Assembly (NCBI GenBank): GCA_003024985.2
Contig: PXIH01S0001007.1
DNA from: Euperipatoides rowelli
Taxonomy: Eukaryota > Onychophora > Udeonychophora > Euonychophora > Peripatopsidae
DNA: 14,468 nucleotides
Strand: one strand, 5' to 3'
The translations under genes were made by a program, and so were the position numbers. The notes below the pieces were generated by a model, which saw only the letters and a program-made list of their open reading frames with translations, made no database searches and was not told the origin of the DNA. Positions 1 through 10,778 of this stretch are shown here, piece by piece; position 1 is the stretch's first letter; each line of letters begins with the position of its first letter.

Positions 1-2357
1 TAACAATATTGCAAACTCAGGATTCCTAATAATACCGTAATCCAACAGATAAAATGCATAACTAACATAATATTCCAATTCAGCAGAGTTAGTAATCTTT
101 TGAACTATTTATTTTCACGAAAATATACACAGGTTTTACAACCAAACTTGAACATCAAGATGGCGGACAAAAGCAATAAGATGATGCCTGACCATGGTTC
201 ATAGCATTTTGTCACATGACATATTAGATAGGGTTAAATAATGACTAAGCTGGGTACCAAACATGCTGACCCTGTTAATGATAATTTTACTACTGTATAT
301 TAGATACTGACTATTGGGTAACTAAAACTCTATCGAGTTACATTATAGGAATTAGTTGATTAATAATTAACAATATAAAATATAACATATAAAAACTATG
401 AGTATATATGATGTCTGAGAAACACAATATATGATATTGACACCTGGATCATTCCCACACCTCCAAGGAAGTGTTTTTGCCCACTTTGGTAAACTCTGCT
501 GTAGATAATTTGCTCAGATCCAACATTTTGAGGTAATGTTCTGTTGTCTGTTGGATGAGCTTGTAAACTAAACTGAAGTGAGTTATTTGAAATTTAGATT
601 AGTGAATAGTATTTTTTTTTTATAACTTATGTAAATGTGCTGATATTGCTATTGTAATACTGATGTGAAAAATCATCTGCCATTAATAAAGAAAATGGAA
701 TTTAAAGGCTAAAAATTATGAGCAAATGTCATAGGTAACATTATATATCCATTGATTACAGTATATATGTGTGAACTATTTATTTTTTAAAACAATGTAT
801 AAGGACAAGTCTTGTTACCGACAGTATAATAAATACATAGACAATAACAGCAGGAAATACAAAGAGATCAAAAATAATGTTCATACACTGAATGTGATAT
901 ATATACTGTATATTTCTAAATATCTACACAATAATTTAAATGAAAGCAAAGAATTAGCTAATAAAACATTTGGGGAAGCGGAGTGATAAATTTATTGGTA
1001 TTTTAAATATAATTGCTTATTTATTTTAGAATAAAGTGGAATTAATTATTTACAGTATTTCAACTAGCCTACATATTATGTACAGCGTTTTTCTTTTAGC
1101 CTATACAAATTTATATACACCTTCCTATTCCGCCCCAATAGAGTATCTGCCATGGCACCTCACTGGGGAAATACTCACTCCCAGACTGCCGTATTGCTTT
1201 TCAGACAAAGGCTTTTGAAAATCTAGTCACATCTAGATGGACCAAATGTTTTTGTCTAGCAGGATGGTCCAAAGTTTGCCAATCAACTTCTGCACTTTTC
1301 TGCATTAGACTTTAAAATGATTGCGTGGGACTGACACACCTCTTTACCATTATGGCTAATAATATGGTGATTCTTTATAAAACAACCATAAACTATTAAG
1401 TATTTTTTTGTTAAAATGTAGATTTTTTATTTTAATGTCTTATGTTACTTCATTAATTGAATTCTTATAACTTTTTGATAAGAACAACCAATAATGACAT
1501 CAGAAAATACTCTCAAACCCGAAAATGTGTTTATATGACCTCTGACCTATGCATTTCATTTTTTTTTTCTTTTGAATTTTTTTTAATCAAGTGAATTGCT
1601 TTTTTTCAGTAATATTCTTTGAAATTAAATCGTAAAAAAAAATTTAAAAATCCATTTTGTATAACCTTTAATTGGCATTTCTTGATTATCACTTTATAAC
1701 AGAATTTTTTTTTTTGTTTAGTTTGGAATATGGAGGACAGACAAACCTGAACACATATGACAGAACTGGTTAATCTTTCTCAGTTTTGCCATCTAGCCAC
1801 AGAATGTAAAAATAAGGATATGTTTGGGCAGGTGCAGTAGATAAGATAAAGTCTTTATTTCAAATTTGAGTTCATGGAATGAGACTATGACTTATTGTCC
1901 AGAAAGCTTTAAACTTCAAGAAATATTACATATTCTAAACAGAAAAGGAGACTCAATTTTTATTATTCATGTTGTTGGTTCTGTGAGAGACCCGGGGAGT
2001 GGCCCTCATTTGCTCCATGGTCCCCGTGCTTATTCAATGAATAAAGAGATGCATGACAGCCGTTTATAGTAATATTCCAGTATACCATTTTTAATCGTTT
2101 GCTGCCCTTTTTTTTTAAAAAAAAATTTGGCTGATTTATTTTTTTTTGGAGAGAATACCGTGATCATCTTTTCCATAATAAAAATAACAATTGAAGTATT
2201 AATGGATGGTCATGATAGAATCCCTTGAATTATTTTTTTTTTATTGTCAGTTTGTTTTCACATTTTCATCAAAATAAAACTGTTCTAAGAACAACGAAAA
2301 GAATATTTAATAAAATTTCACTAATAATAGCAACAAAAAAAAAAAAGAAATCCTATT
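1..2357. other. AT-rich intronic stretch without recognised genes
   Basis: The stretch is mostly AT-rich simple sequence with poly-A/T runs. Two islands are richer in GC: about 1110-1345, and about 1730-2070, which holds a short open frame on the plus strand (1866-2069). Neither shows a recognisable protein domain or paired consensus splice sites, and both could be old repeat copies. Copies of the TAC(A/T)GTA heptamer lie at 291, 757, 904 and 1051. Confidence 0.6.
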
Positions 2358-2555
2358 TAGTGATGTAGCTAGAGAATTATGTTGTATGGGGAGGAAATTG
2401 GAAATTTCACAACTCTTAGACTCTTCAAATTCCCAACTCACAACTATTGAACAGGTTTTTCCCAACTGCCAACTTAAAATTTCTGACTTTTTTCAGACTT
2501 TGTCAAAGTTGGAGGGGAAAGCTCCCCCTTCCACACCCCCTTAGAGACACCCCTG
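2358..2555. mobile_element. Degenerate short interspersed element, probably non-autonomous DNA transposon
   Basis: The segment begins TAGTGATGTAGCTAGAG and ends CTTAGAGACACCCCTG, whose reverse complement resembles the start at most positions, so the ends look like imperfect terminal inverted repeats. The interior has a G-rich block after the left end and a C-rich block before the right end, unlike the surrounding AT-rich intron. The ends resemble 'CAGTGGCGTAGCTAG' repeat termini seen in many animal genomes; that resemblance is from memory. There is no coding sequence, and it could instead be a SINE-like fragment. Confidence 0.35.
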
Positions 2556-2660
2556 GTCCTATTGGCGTAGAAATCAGAAGGACTAGTCCACCATATTTTT
2601 TTTATTGTAGAAGTGATGGTCTCTAATAGTTTTTTATAAGTTTCTTAATATTTTTCAATA

Positions 2661-3158
2661 TACAGTAAACATGTCTTGAGAGACCACCTTTTCTGCCATG
2701 AAATAGCAGTCTCTCAAAACAGGTGGTCTCTCAACAAAAAAAATCTGACTTGAGAGGCCATTCCTTCTGATGTTAAATAACGGTCTTTCAATGGAGGTGA
2801 TCTCTAAATAAACTTACTCCTTTTTTCAATAAACAGTGCTCTCTCTCTCTCAGCCCAATACTGTATTGAAATACAGTACGTTATATTTTAAGGCATTTAC
2901 ACATTTTATAAATTTGCTTTTTTTTTATTAATTTTATATATGAATAAAAAGAAATGACACATTTTCTACAACTCGTGGTCTTACAAAAAAGGCTGAATTC
3001 AATGCTGGGGTATCTTAAATGGCTGACCACTGGTCATGATAGAGAGGTGGTCTTTAATAAGAGGTCATTTATGTGAAAAAATGATCGGTGCAAATAAATT
3101 GTGGTTTTAAAGACAGGTGATCGCTAATAGCAGGGGTCTCAAGACAGGTTTTAATGTT
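2661..3158. mobile_element. Degenerate MITE with Tc1/pogo-like CAGT termini and iterated GGTGGTCTCT units
   Basis: The left end reads TACAGTAAACATGTCTTGAG. The right end contains TCTCAAGACAGG followed by TTTTAATGTT. TGTCTTGAGA at 2672-2681 is perfectly inverted at 3137-3146, and the outer 11-12 bases match imperfectly. The TA+CAGT start fits a TA-targeting Tc1/mariner/pogo element. The interior carries degenerate copies of a GGTGGTCTCTAA-like unit (2722, about 2793, 3046, 3115), with an inverted copy at about 2680. No transposase reading frame is visible. The TIR match is short and diverged, so the element is old and its exact ends are approximate. Confidence 0.5.
2839..2851. repeat. Short (CT)n microsatellite
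   Basis: About six uninterrupted CT dinucleotides lie inside the degenerate element at 2661-3158. They are followed by two TAC(A/T)GTA heptamers, at 2859 and 2872. Confidence 0.8.
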
Positions 3159-6100
3159 TTCCAATTATGCAAAAAAAAAAACTACTGAAATATAGATATA
3201 TTTGATTAAACTGTTTTATAAATTTAATTATTTTAATTCTGTGCTCATATCACTCAAAAGGCTTTGATTAAAAGATGTACGCTACATTTTGTTAGTTAAA
3301 TAAACATCATAGTAATAATAATAATAAAAGGAATTATCTTTATATTTATTTCTTTACTAAAAAAATAAGGCAGAACAATTATTTTTTAATTTTCAAATTC
3401 ATAGGCTGGAAGACTTTCCTTTAAAACATTTATAAATTATAAAGCATTCTGCACATTTATGGAAATTCTTTTTTTTTTTTTCAAACTTTGTAAAATAAAA
3501 AATCTGTACTATAAATATTATTGTCAATGACTATGTTTGTACGATAAATAGTTTTAACAACGTACATTCGATAAGGAATTTTTTTTTTTTAATAATTTCT
3601 CGACATTTTGTAGCCTATCCTAAAGTCACTAGATGAGGTCTATAATTGGTACAGAAGTTACTATTACCATAATAAAATAAATGATACTTTAACAGTCAGA
3701 GTCAAAATAGAATATCAAAAGTTTGAGAATGAGATGTTTAATGAAAGAAAAATCATAACTAACATACCATAAAAAGTTCATTATAATTTTATAAAACGAT
3801 TAAAGCTAATTCGTCAACTATTTAAAATTATCTAAGATTGATTTCGTTACAAAAAAAACCTACAATAATTTAAGAAGATTATTTTTGAAAATTTGTCTTT
3901 AGTTGTGGAAAAAAAAATTGAAAACAACTGGACTAATTTTCTAAAACAGAGATACTGTATATTGTATGAGATTGTTTTTACTAACCTGCAATGTACTACA
4001 ATCGGGCAAGATCGGCCACGATATGACTTGTTTACTTTCCTGAAATGAACAGAAATAAATTCACTTAAAATCTATAAATACAACAAAGTCAAAAAAAAAA
4101 AAAAATCAAAAATTTAACAATCAATATAAGGAGAATAAAGTGTTTGAGTCAATAGCAAAAGACTGCATTAGAAACAAATGCAGACAAATAGATTCAGTAT
4201 ACAATATATAATGGATAGGTCATTATTTTATAAAAATAATTATTTCATTGGACAATAAAAATAACTTATAGGAAGCATGTAAAGTTAATCAGGAGTGTGA
4301 TAATAAATAAACAAGTCTTGATAGATTATGACAATATGTAAAGTTTACAACATGTGAATGTAGGCTCTGGCTTTTATGAAAATCTTACTAAACAGCTGTT
4401 AAAGGGAGAGACAACTGCTGAAAATATGATTATTTTTAATTGTATTTTGGAATTTTAGTTTTCAATTACCGGTATATTACTTCTTAAAACATTTTTCATA
4501 TTTTTGTCAATTTTGAATAACCGAGGCAAATTATTATTATGCATATTAATTCTCTATTTTAACTAAGTGAATAATATGTTTTCACTATTTTTTTAATTTA
4601 AGAGCATACTTACAAGAAAGACAGATTGAAAGCCGCTGTTTGCTAATAAACTTCTAATTGTTTACTTTATGTAGTATTGTTGATTGAAATTTTTAATAAA
4701 AATCAATTTGATAAGAGCATTACTTGTACGGTAACTTACTTATAAATAATTCCTTTATCCCTACTCTGAAAATGCATGTGAAAAAAGAAAGAGCAATAAC
4801 GGAAAAAAAAAAAAATTGATCGTCCCAATGCTTAACAGTAACATTACGTAATATTAAAAAAAAACTCTATTTTTTTATCAACTCTGAATAGTGAAGAAAA
4901 ATTTTATTTTAAACAATTTTTTAAAAAAAAAAAAATGGTGAGAAGGAATTTGGGGAACAATTTTTTTTTCCTAAGAAATTTAAAAAATATACTTCTCTGT
5001 TTTTCAATAAGTTTTTCTTTTTAATAATCAAGAAGTTGTAAAAATATTTGATAATTAGCCCCCAGTATATGTTGTTCTAAATCAAATTAACTCAAATCCT
5101 GAAAACTAGGTTGAAGAAATAAAAAAATTTCAAAGTGGCTGAGGTAGAATGAATCGTAATCACGGGCAACACAAGGCAAGATTGGTGCAAGTGAAAGCCA
5201 AAGTGGAAAGAAAAAGATTGGAAAATTTTGATATTTTAATATAGAATTTCCAATAAATTTTAATGAGATTAATAAAATATTTTGCACTTGCTATTGGCTG
5301 CTCTTAATAAACGGTTTTTTTTTTTTTTTTTTAAAAAAAAAAGTTATTAAAATAAAAAAGCAAATGAACAACAAAAAAATCTTGCCCACACATTAATTTC
5401 CTCAGGAACTCCCTGACCAGACCTAATGTAGGCTACCCATTATTCTCTATTATGGTAAACTAAATTTAGTTTTAGTTGTATTTCAGTTAAAAAAAAATGG
5501 CCTTGAAGCAAATTCTGTAATTGAAAACAATATACAGTATTACTGAGCTCACACTTATATACAGTATATTAAAAAAAAACTATTATTAAAGGAAATATTT
5601 TTATGGTCTAGCAGAATAAAAAATTCAATAACTAAAAGTATAAAAATTTGGAATACTTTAGACCTATTTTATTTTGATGATTCTTTGTTTTAAAAAAAAA
5701 ACATGAAAAAATATATACTGTACGAGGTAGGATTAAGCCACTCATGGTAGAGAGAGATAAGTTGAGTTGACTAAGAACTGAGGTTGCGAGAATGGAAAAT
5801 TCATTAATTGTATGTTATGTATTGTTTATTGCGTGTGTTCTTTTGAACATATTTTATTTTTATCTTTAAAATAAAATTTATATATACATTTAAAGAATAA
5901 ATGTTGCAAAGAAAAAAAACAGGTCGACTAGATCTGCACATTTTAAAACAAAATAAAATTAGCCTATAAATTAGAAGCAGAATAAATGGAACAGTTTATA
6001 CAGTATTTTAAAGAGGAAAAATTCAAACTATTGAATTTGATTTATTTTGTGCGTTAGAGAGGTAGCTAAAATATATTTTTTTAAAAAATAAATAAATGTT

Positions 6101-8267
6101 ATTTATCTATACACATAGCCTATTAAAATGAAATTTTTCTAATAAAACAGAAGGCCTATTATTTGTTTTTGTTTAATGACAAAATATTTAAAAAAAAAAA
6201 TTCTATGCATGTCAACATTGGGCACTATGATTACAAAATCAGTTTCAATTACAGTATATAATTATACGTGGCAAATATATCATTTCAATTGAGATATAAC
6301 AGTTATTATGATTGGATGTTTGACTAAACACTTGTAAATGTAGCAAGAGAATAAGATTGCATTTTACAAAACAAAATTCATATTTTCAGCCCTGTCCAGT
6401 CCTCCCTTTTAAAATGATGGAATAAAATATGTTATTGTCACAGAATGAAATATACAAAGACAAAGGATATAGAACAGATGTGGTGCAATATAAACTACAA
6501 GCATGCAGGGAATAACACAACCAATCTGGTATACACAGCGCAACAAGATTCACCCACCTGTGGAAATTTAAAGCAACGCTAGCATTTAGCGCCCCCCGGT
6601 GTTAGTTGCCAGAAGCAGTGAAAGCTGATTTTGGTAGAGCATCTAATGGAGAATCATCCTTAATCATTTTTATGAAGCATGGTGTCACAAATTCAAAATA
6701 AATTTCTGTTTAATAAGTAAATGAAAGTTCTAAAATTGTCTCAAATTTGCCTCAAAACTGCAGAGGAGAAATAAAGTTACAATTTTTACTCTTAATTTTA
6801 CTAAATTACCCAGATGATAGAGATCCATGTGCTTAGGAAAAGTGAGATAAAATCAGATAACGAAACACTATTTACCCCCACTCATGTGTATACTTCAATT
6901 CGCTGCTTTACGAAGTGAAACAGGAAGTTGTCATTCTCCCTCTCTCATTCTAAGATTAGATTTTTTTAAAAAAATAAACTAAGGGAAGGGAAATCAATTT
7001 CGGATTTATAGTCCAATATGCCTGTAATTTGGGACTCTAATGGGATTTGTATATACTGTATTATTGAATGAAAGCATGACGATGTTGTTGAATTTGCTCG
7101 CACTTAAGCAAATTGTAGATTAATATTTTAAATACTTCAACTTTGTCAATTTACTTTTATTTTTCCAAAAAAAAATGTTTAATTCATAAAATTTTCTTAT
7201 TTCGTTTAAAAAGCTGTGGAAATTTAAGTTTTATACTACAATGACACCAGAATACACTTCCTTCTAATGGCCGTTCTGATTGACCCGTTAGGCAGACTAA
7301 AACCATTTGGCTGAACTTCTAAACACATAATGGCTGATGGTGGCTCCACCATAAAGAAACAAGGTGAAGCTGAACAGAAACTCAAATTTATTCTGGCTAT
7401 TTCAACAACAATCGAATAAGACAATAAGTAAAATAGGAGTAACGCTTACTTCGTCATACAGGAACATGGTGAAGAGAATGTGGGTGGTCCTCTCACCAAT
7501 ATATTGTTTTTAAAAACAAATATGATTGCAAAGTGGGAACAATTGAATGCAAGAAAAAAAAAAGTTAAAGGCCATCAGGTTTGATCTTTATATTATGATA
7601 TAAACTAATATTACTAATGGTGATGAGAAAAGGGTGGACAAACCCTGAATGACAAAACTTAGATTAATACTGGTGTTTTATCACTAGCGCCCTCACACCG
7701 GGTACAGCAAACCTGAAATTACTAATGTAAAACAAACATGGTGTCAACTCCACGTGTTTACAACGTTAAATAATTATAAATAGCTGATCAAAGACAAAAT
7801 AATTGTGATCTATAGCTACATTTGTTATAATACCAATATTTATAAACAAACACCAGACATTGATATTAACTATGATTTCTACACCCTTTTAAATAAGAAA
7901 ATTTGATGAATTAAACATATTGTACATTTTCAGGGTGAAATAAAACTAAATTGACATTGTTTATAATATCATTGACAATACACTTTACACACTGTAAATG
8001 CTTTAATCCAAATCACCAGGATTTTCAGCCATTTGGAAAGGTTTAAAATGGTTCTTTATTTCCATTTGTAAACGAATGTTAATCTCTAAATGAATGCTAC
8101 CCCTTCTACCTAAATAAGAAAAAAACAGTTGGCATATAGTCTTCAAAATTTTGACATTAAAATGATAAAAATGCTTTAGCTGCCCTCTAGTTACTATTTA
8201 TCTAAAAATTTAATAAACTCTTGTAGACATTGTTTCACTAACTTGTAATGCCAATGTGCATATTGAA
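3159..8267. other. AT-rich intron filler with no recognised gene
   Basis: This long stretch is dominated by A/T homopolymer runs. Among them are T18-A10 at 5315-5342, a (TAA)5 microsatellite at 3313-3327, and TAC(A/T)GTA heptamers at 3953, 5533, 5560, 5716, 5999, 6250 and 7054. GC-richer patches near 6540-6640 and 7680-7710 contain TAGCGCCC, a motif resembling repeat ends, but no element boundaries could be set. One minus-strand donor-like site (GAA|GTAAGC at 7450) is not backed by an acceptor or a recognised protein. No RNA gene was recognised. Confidence 0.6.
3313..3327. repeat. (TAA)5 microsatellite
   Basis: Five perfect TAA units in AT-rich intron sequence. Confidence 0.85.
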
Positions 8268-8660
8268 TACAGTAAAACTTTTGTTATAATGAATCTTGAG
8301 GATACAAAATTAAAAAAAAAAATACTATATACACGTAACTGCAATTTTATTTTTCATGATTATTTTTGTGAGTTTTATGTCGATCAATTAGTCGTAAAAA
8401 CAGGCCATTAATGCAATTAAAAAAAAAATCAATACTCATTTCCTTATTTATAATAAATCATACATTTTTTTTTTAATAAAAAAACTAATAAAACACAGGA
8501 AATTAACTGTATTATTCGTTTACTATAATTACAATGCAATATTAACTAACAAGAATAACTATTTGAACAAAACATAATGATTTATATTTCAAAATCTTCA
8601 GTCACTTTTATTCTATCGGATTAAATGAACCGCTAATAATTATAGATCATATAAACTGTA
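8268..8660. mobile_element. Possible relic of a pogo/Tigger-like element (left end clear, right end uncertain)
   Basis: The left end at 8268 reads TACAGTAAAACTTTTGTTAT and continues AATGAATCTTGAGGATAC. This closely follows the terminal pattern of pogo/Tigger elements: TA target, CAGT start, then GTTATAACGAA and a GAGG-A-AC block (family knowledge). A candidate right end lies near 8621-8660, where AAATGAACC precedes AAACTGTA with a TA at 8659-8660, but its match to the left end is weak. The interior is AT-rich without a transposase frame. Trust the left terminus more than the full span. Confidence 0.35.
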
Positions 8661-9922
8661 TATATTTCATTTTACTAACAATGTAGGAGCGGCCATGCTG
8701 CATATTATACAGTATTAACTGTAAATGGCTTCATTTCAGTCTATTATAGTCTAATTGGAAAAACTGTATTTACACTTTTCAAGATCTATATTATCTCAGT
8801 ATATCATTACAATATTTTTAAAATTCTTTGGAATTCAAGGTGATAGGAACATTGAGTGACAGTAATAGGAATGTAATTTGAACTTTATCAATATTATATG
8901 AATATTCCTAATATCTAAAAGATTTATTAATAAACTTTCACAAAAACGAGCAACAAAAACATCGATGACAGCTAAAGCCTGTTGATCTGGCATGCATTTA
9001 GCTGGCAATGTTAATATCATCTTAAATAGATACGCTTAACACTAGTGATTTCTATTTTGTCTTCTAATCCTTTTTTTTTTAAAAAAACCAGTTCTAATAT
9101 TCACGAATCGACAGGTATGAATAGAAATTTCTGTTTGATCAAAGTTAATTATTAAACAAGAATGTAATATTTTCAAGATACAGTCTCAACAAATCTTTCA
9201 AAAACTCATTTTTTTTACACTTCATAATTTTCAGGAAGTTGACGGTCAGTTTTAGTGACCTTTTGTCAGATACATTCCACGTGATTAAAAAAAAGAAGCC
9301 TGCACAAAAAAGCTTTTTTTTTTTAAGATGCAAATTGACAATTATTTAACAGCTAAAAAAAACAAGTTCATTAAAATTAAAAAAAAAACAGTAATAATTA
9401 ATAAAAAATTGCCAATCATCATTAAAATATATATACTGTATATATTATAATCTGAAGTGGGGGACGAACGTCCTTTAGATATGGTACCCATCATGAGCAT
9501 ATTCCGGTACTGACTACAATGTTTATTAATGTCACAGAAATAAAGATCCTCTTTAGGAAAAAAGTAAAAAGAAAAATCGTAAATAAAATTGATATCTAAA
9601 GGAAAATTAAGATTTTTTTTTTTTAAAAAAAAAATCATTTGACTTTCAAATTAAAAAAAAAAACTGCACGAGATGTGACTAATGATCCTTATTTGCAATG
9701 TGACAATGTGTAAAAATAAATATTACAGTTTAAAGATAAGTTTGTCACAAACAAAGTTTAAATTATGACAGGAAATATGAATGTTTCAATAGGTTTGTTG
9801 GAATAGCATTCATTCTAAACATTAAAAAAAAAAAAAAAACATGGTTTTCTCTGGACCAACACATTGGTTTACTCTAAGTGCTGGTTTTCTATATCCAGCC
9901 CACCAGGGGTGTATATTCTTAC
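8661..9922. other. AT-rich intron filler with no recognised gene
   Basis: The stretch contains T10-A7 (9071-9087) and T12-A10 (9613-9634) junctions and TAC(A/T)GTA heptamers at 8708 and 9434, the latter inside a near-palindromic ATATATACTGTATATATT. Short open frames on the minus strand here are low-complexity. A brief resemblance to the PTPRN C-terminal segment near 8970-9020 does not hold up; it needs a frameshift and skips an in-frame stop. Confidence 0.55.
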
Positions 9923-9961
9923 CAAAGAGTGAGCAAACAGCTCAGGAAGAAATTGAGGCAT
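9923..9961 (-). other. Candidate 39-nt microexon or pseudo-exon
   Basis: On the minus strand a pyrimidine-rich acceptor (TTTTTTTATTCAG) is followed by 39 nt and then the strong donor TTTG|GTAAGA. Thirty-nine is a multiple of three. Spliced after the exon ending at 11008 (phase 2), it would read Arg-Cys-Leu-Asn-Phe-Phe-Leu-Ser-Cys-Leu-Leu-Thr-Leu and leave TG. The next base would then make Trp or a stop codon. The peptide does not match the conserved PTP sequence expected here, so it is either an alternative or poison exon or a chance pairing of sites. No expression evidence is available. Confidence 0.25.
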
Positions 9962-10370
9962 CTGAATAAAAAAATATTTAATACTTGATCAAACAGATCA
10001 GCATTATTTGAATAGGTAGACATACTGTATATTAACTATACTTTTTTAACTTAATATAATTTACTAATTACCTAAATTATTTTAATTTATTATTTCTTTA
10101 TTAATGTTTATTTTTAAAAAAAAAAGAATGATGCCACTCTCGCTACTTGGGAAGAATCTTCTAGCAGCACGGGAAGATTTTTCAGTTTAACGTGAAGAAT
10201 ATATACCCCTGCAGCCCACTGTTTCTCTCTATATTTTTATTCATTTGTTTCTGTTACCTAATCATGCTTACAACTCTACTGCCCTTCCAATTTTCATAAA
10301 TTGATCACAAAATAATCTTTAATATGAGAGGAAAAACTTCCATAATGAAGAACCAACATAATAAACTTAC

Positions 10371-10417
10371 CTGGATATACATATTTTACAAATTTTATTC
10401 TAATTTTCAAACTGCTT
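10371..10417 (-). other. Candidate cryptic exon with consensus 5' splice site
   Basis: On the minus strand the 9-mer CAG|GTAAGT, a perfect donor consensus, sits at 10373-10365. Upstream AG acceptors occur after GAG (exon from 10417, 47 nt) or CAG (exon from 10411, 41 nt), but their pyrimidine tracts are poor. Both versions stay open in the frame set by the exon ending at 11008, yet neither length is a multiple of three and the peptide is not PTP-like. It lies about 290 nt downstream of the mir-153 hairpin. It is most likely a decoy site; a minor isoform is possible. Confidence 0.2.
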
Positions 10418-10604
10418 CTCATATATCAAATAAGATTTCAAACAAGTAAAAGATTATCCCGATTATAAAATAATTAAAAAGTGTAATAAAATGCACTTTG
10501 ACATTTCCAAGGAATTTAACTTTTTAAGGCAATTCTGAGACAAGATATAGATGAAAACTACCATTAAACTAGATAGCTAGAAGATGAAAGAAAGCAGGTG
10601 TTAG

Positions 10605-10700
10605 TAGTGACCTCTGGTGAATTTATAAAAGAATATTAGTGAACTCTGGTGAAGGTAGTTAAGGTTAGTAGTGAACTCTGGTGAAGTTAGTTAAGGTTAG
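10605..10700. repeat. 32-bp tandem repeat adjoining the mir-153 hairpin
   Basis: Two adjacent 32-bp units (10637-10668 and 10669-10700) start TAGTGAACTCTGGTGAAG and end TTAAGGTTAG, differing at a single position. A diverged partial copy (TAGTGACCTCTGGTGAA) begins at 10605, and TAGTGCCTG at 10701 looks like the start of a further unit. In the direction of transcription the array follows the base of the miRNA precursor within about 9 nt. Confidence 0.85.
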
Positions 10701-10720
10701 TAGTGCCTGCACGATTTCCC

Positions 10721-10742
10721 CATCACTTTTGTGACTATGCAA
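10721..10742 (-). ncRNA. mir-153: Mature miR-153-3p
   Basis: This is the inferred dominant guide strand. Residues 1-21 match the vertebrate mature sequence as I recall it. The 22nd base is G here rather than C. The seed (nt 2-8, UGCAUAG) is intact. Exact ends are taken by homology, not from small-RNA data. Confidence 0.93.
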
Positions 10743-10756
10743 TTTGTACAATGCAC

Positions 10757-10778
10757 AATTGCTAAATCACAAAAATGA
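10757..10778 (-). ncRNA. mir-153: miR-153-5p (star arm)
   Basis: The opposite arm begins UCAUUUUUGUGAU and continues UUAGCAAUU. The first 13 nt agree with vertebrate miR-153-5p, and the rest diverges while keeping pairing with the 3p arm. Ends are by homology. Confidence 0.85.

Noticed and set aside
771-986. 71-codon plus-strand open frame
   Set aside because: It is Lys/Asn/Tyr/Ile-rich, as expected from AT-rich intron, and has no domain or splice sites. It also overlaps a TACTGTA repeat copy.
1036-1218. 60-codon plus-strand open frame in a GC-richer patch, with a minus-strand segment reading Asp-Phe-Gln-Lys-Pro-Leu
   Set aside because: The minus-strand string looked faintly like a reverse-transcriptase motif, but stops lie immediately upstream and no further RT motifs follow on either strand.
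1866-2069. Open plus-strand frame with fairly balanced composition near its end
   Set aside because: It lacks an ATG at its start, has no consensus splice sites and matches no family I recognise. It lies antisense within the PTPRN-like intron, so it is more likely repeat or chance.
7236-7424. 62-codon minus-strand open frame
   Set aside because: No recognisable domain, no flanking splice consensus, and no relation to the expected downstream PTP exon.
7450-7510. Minus-strand segment ending GAA|GTAAGC, with ATG in a CACCATG context at 7467
   Set aside because: The donor and start context are decent, but there is no acceptor or promoter evidence, an upstream in-frame stop lies close by, and the short peptide does not fit PTPRN.
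8835-9020. Minus-strand frame whose start vaguely resembles the PTPRN Ile-Asp-Ile-Ala ... Arg-Asp-Gln segment
   Set aside because: The match needs a frameshift around an in-frame stop and loses similarity at once. The intervening P-loop exon would also have to precede it and is absent.
9342-9638. 98-codon minus-strand open frame
   Set aside because: It is Phe/Leu/Ile-rich low-complexity translation of poly-A/T tracts.
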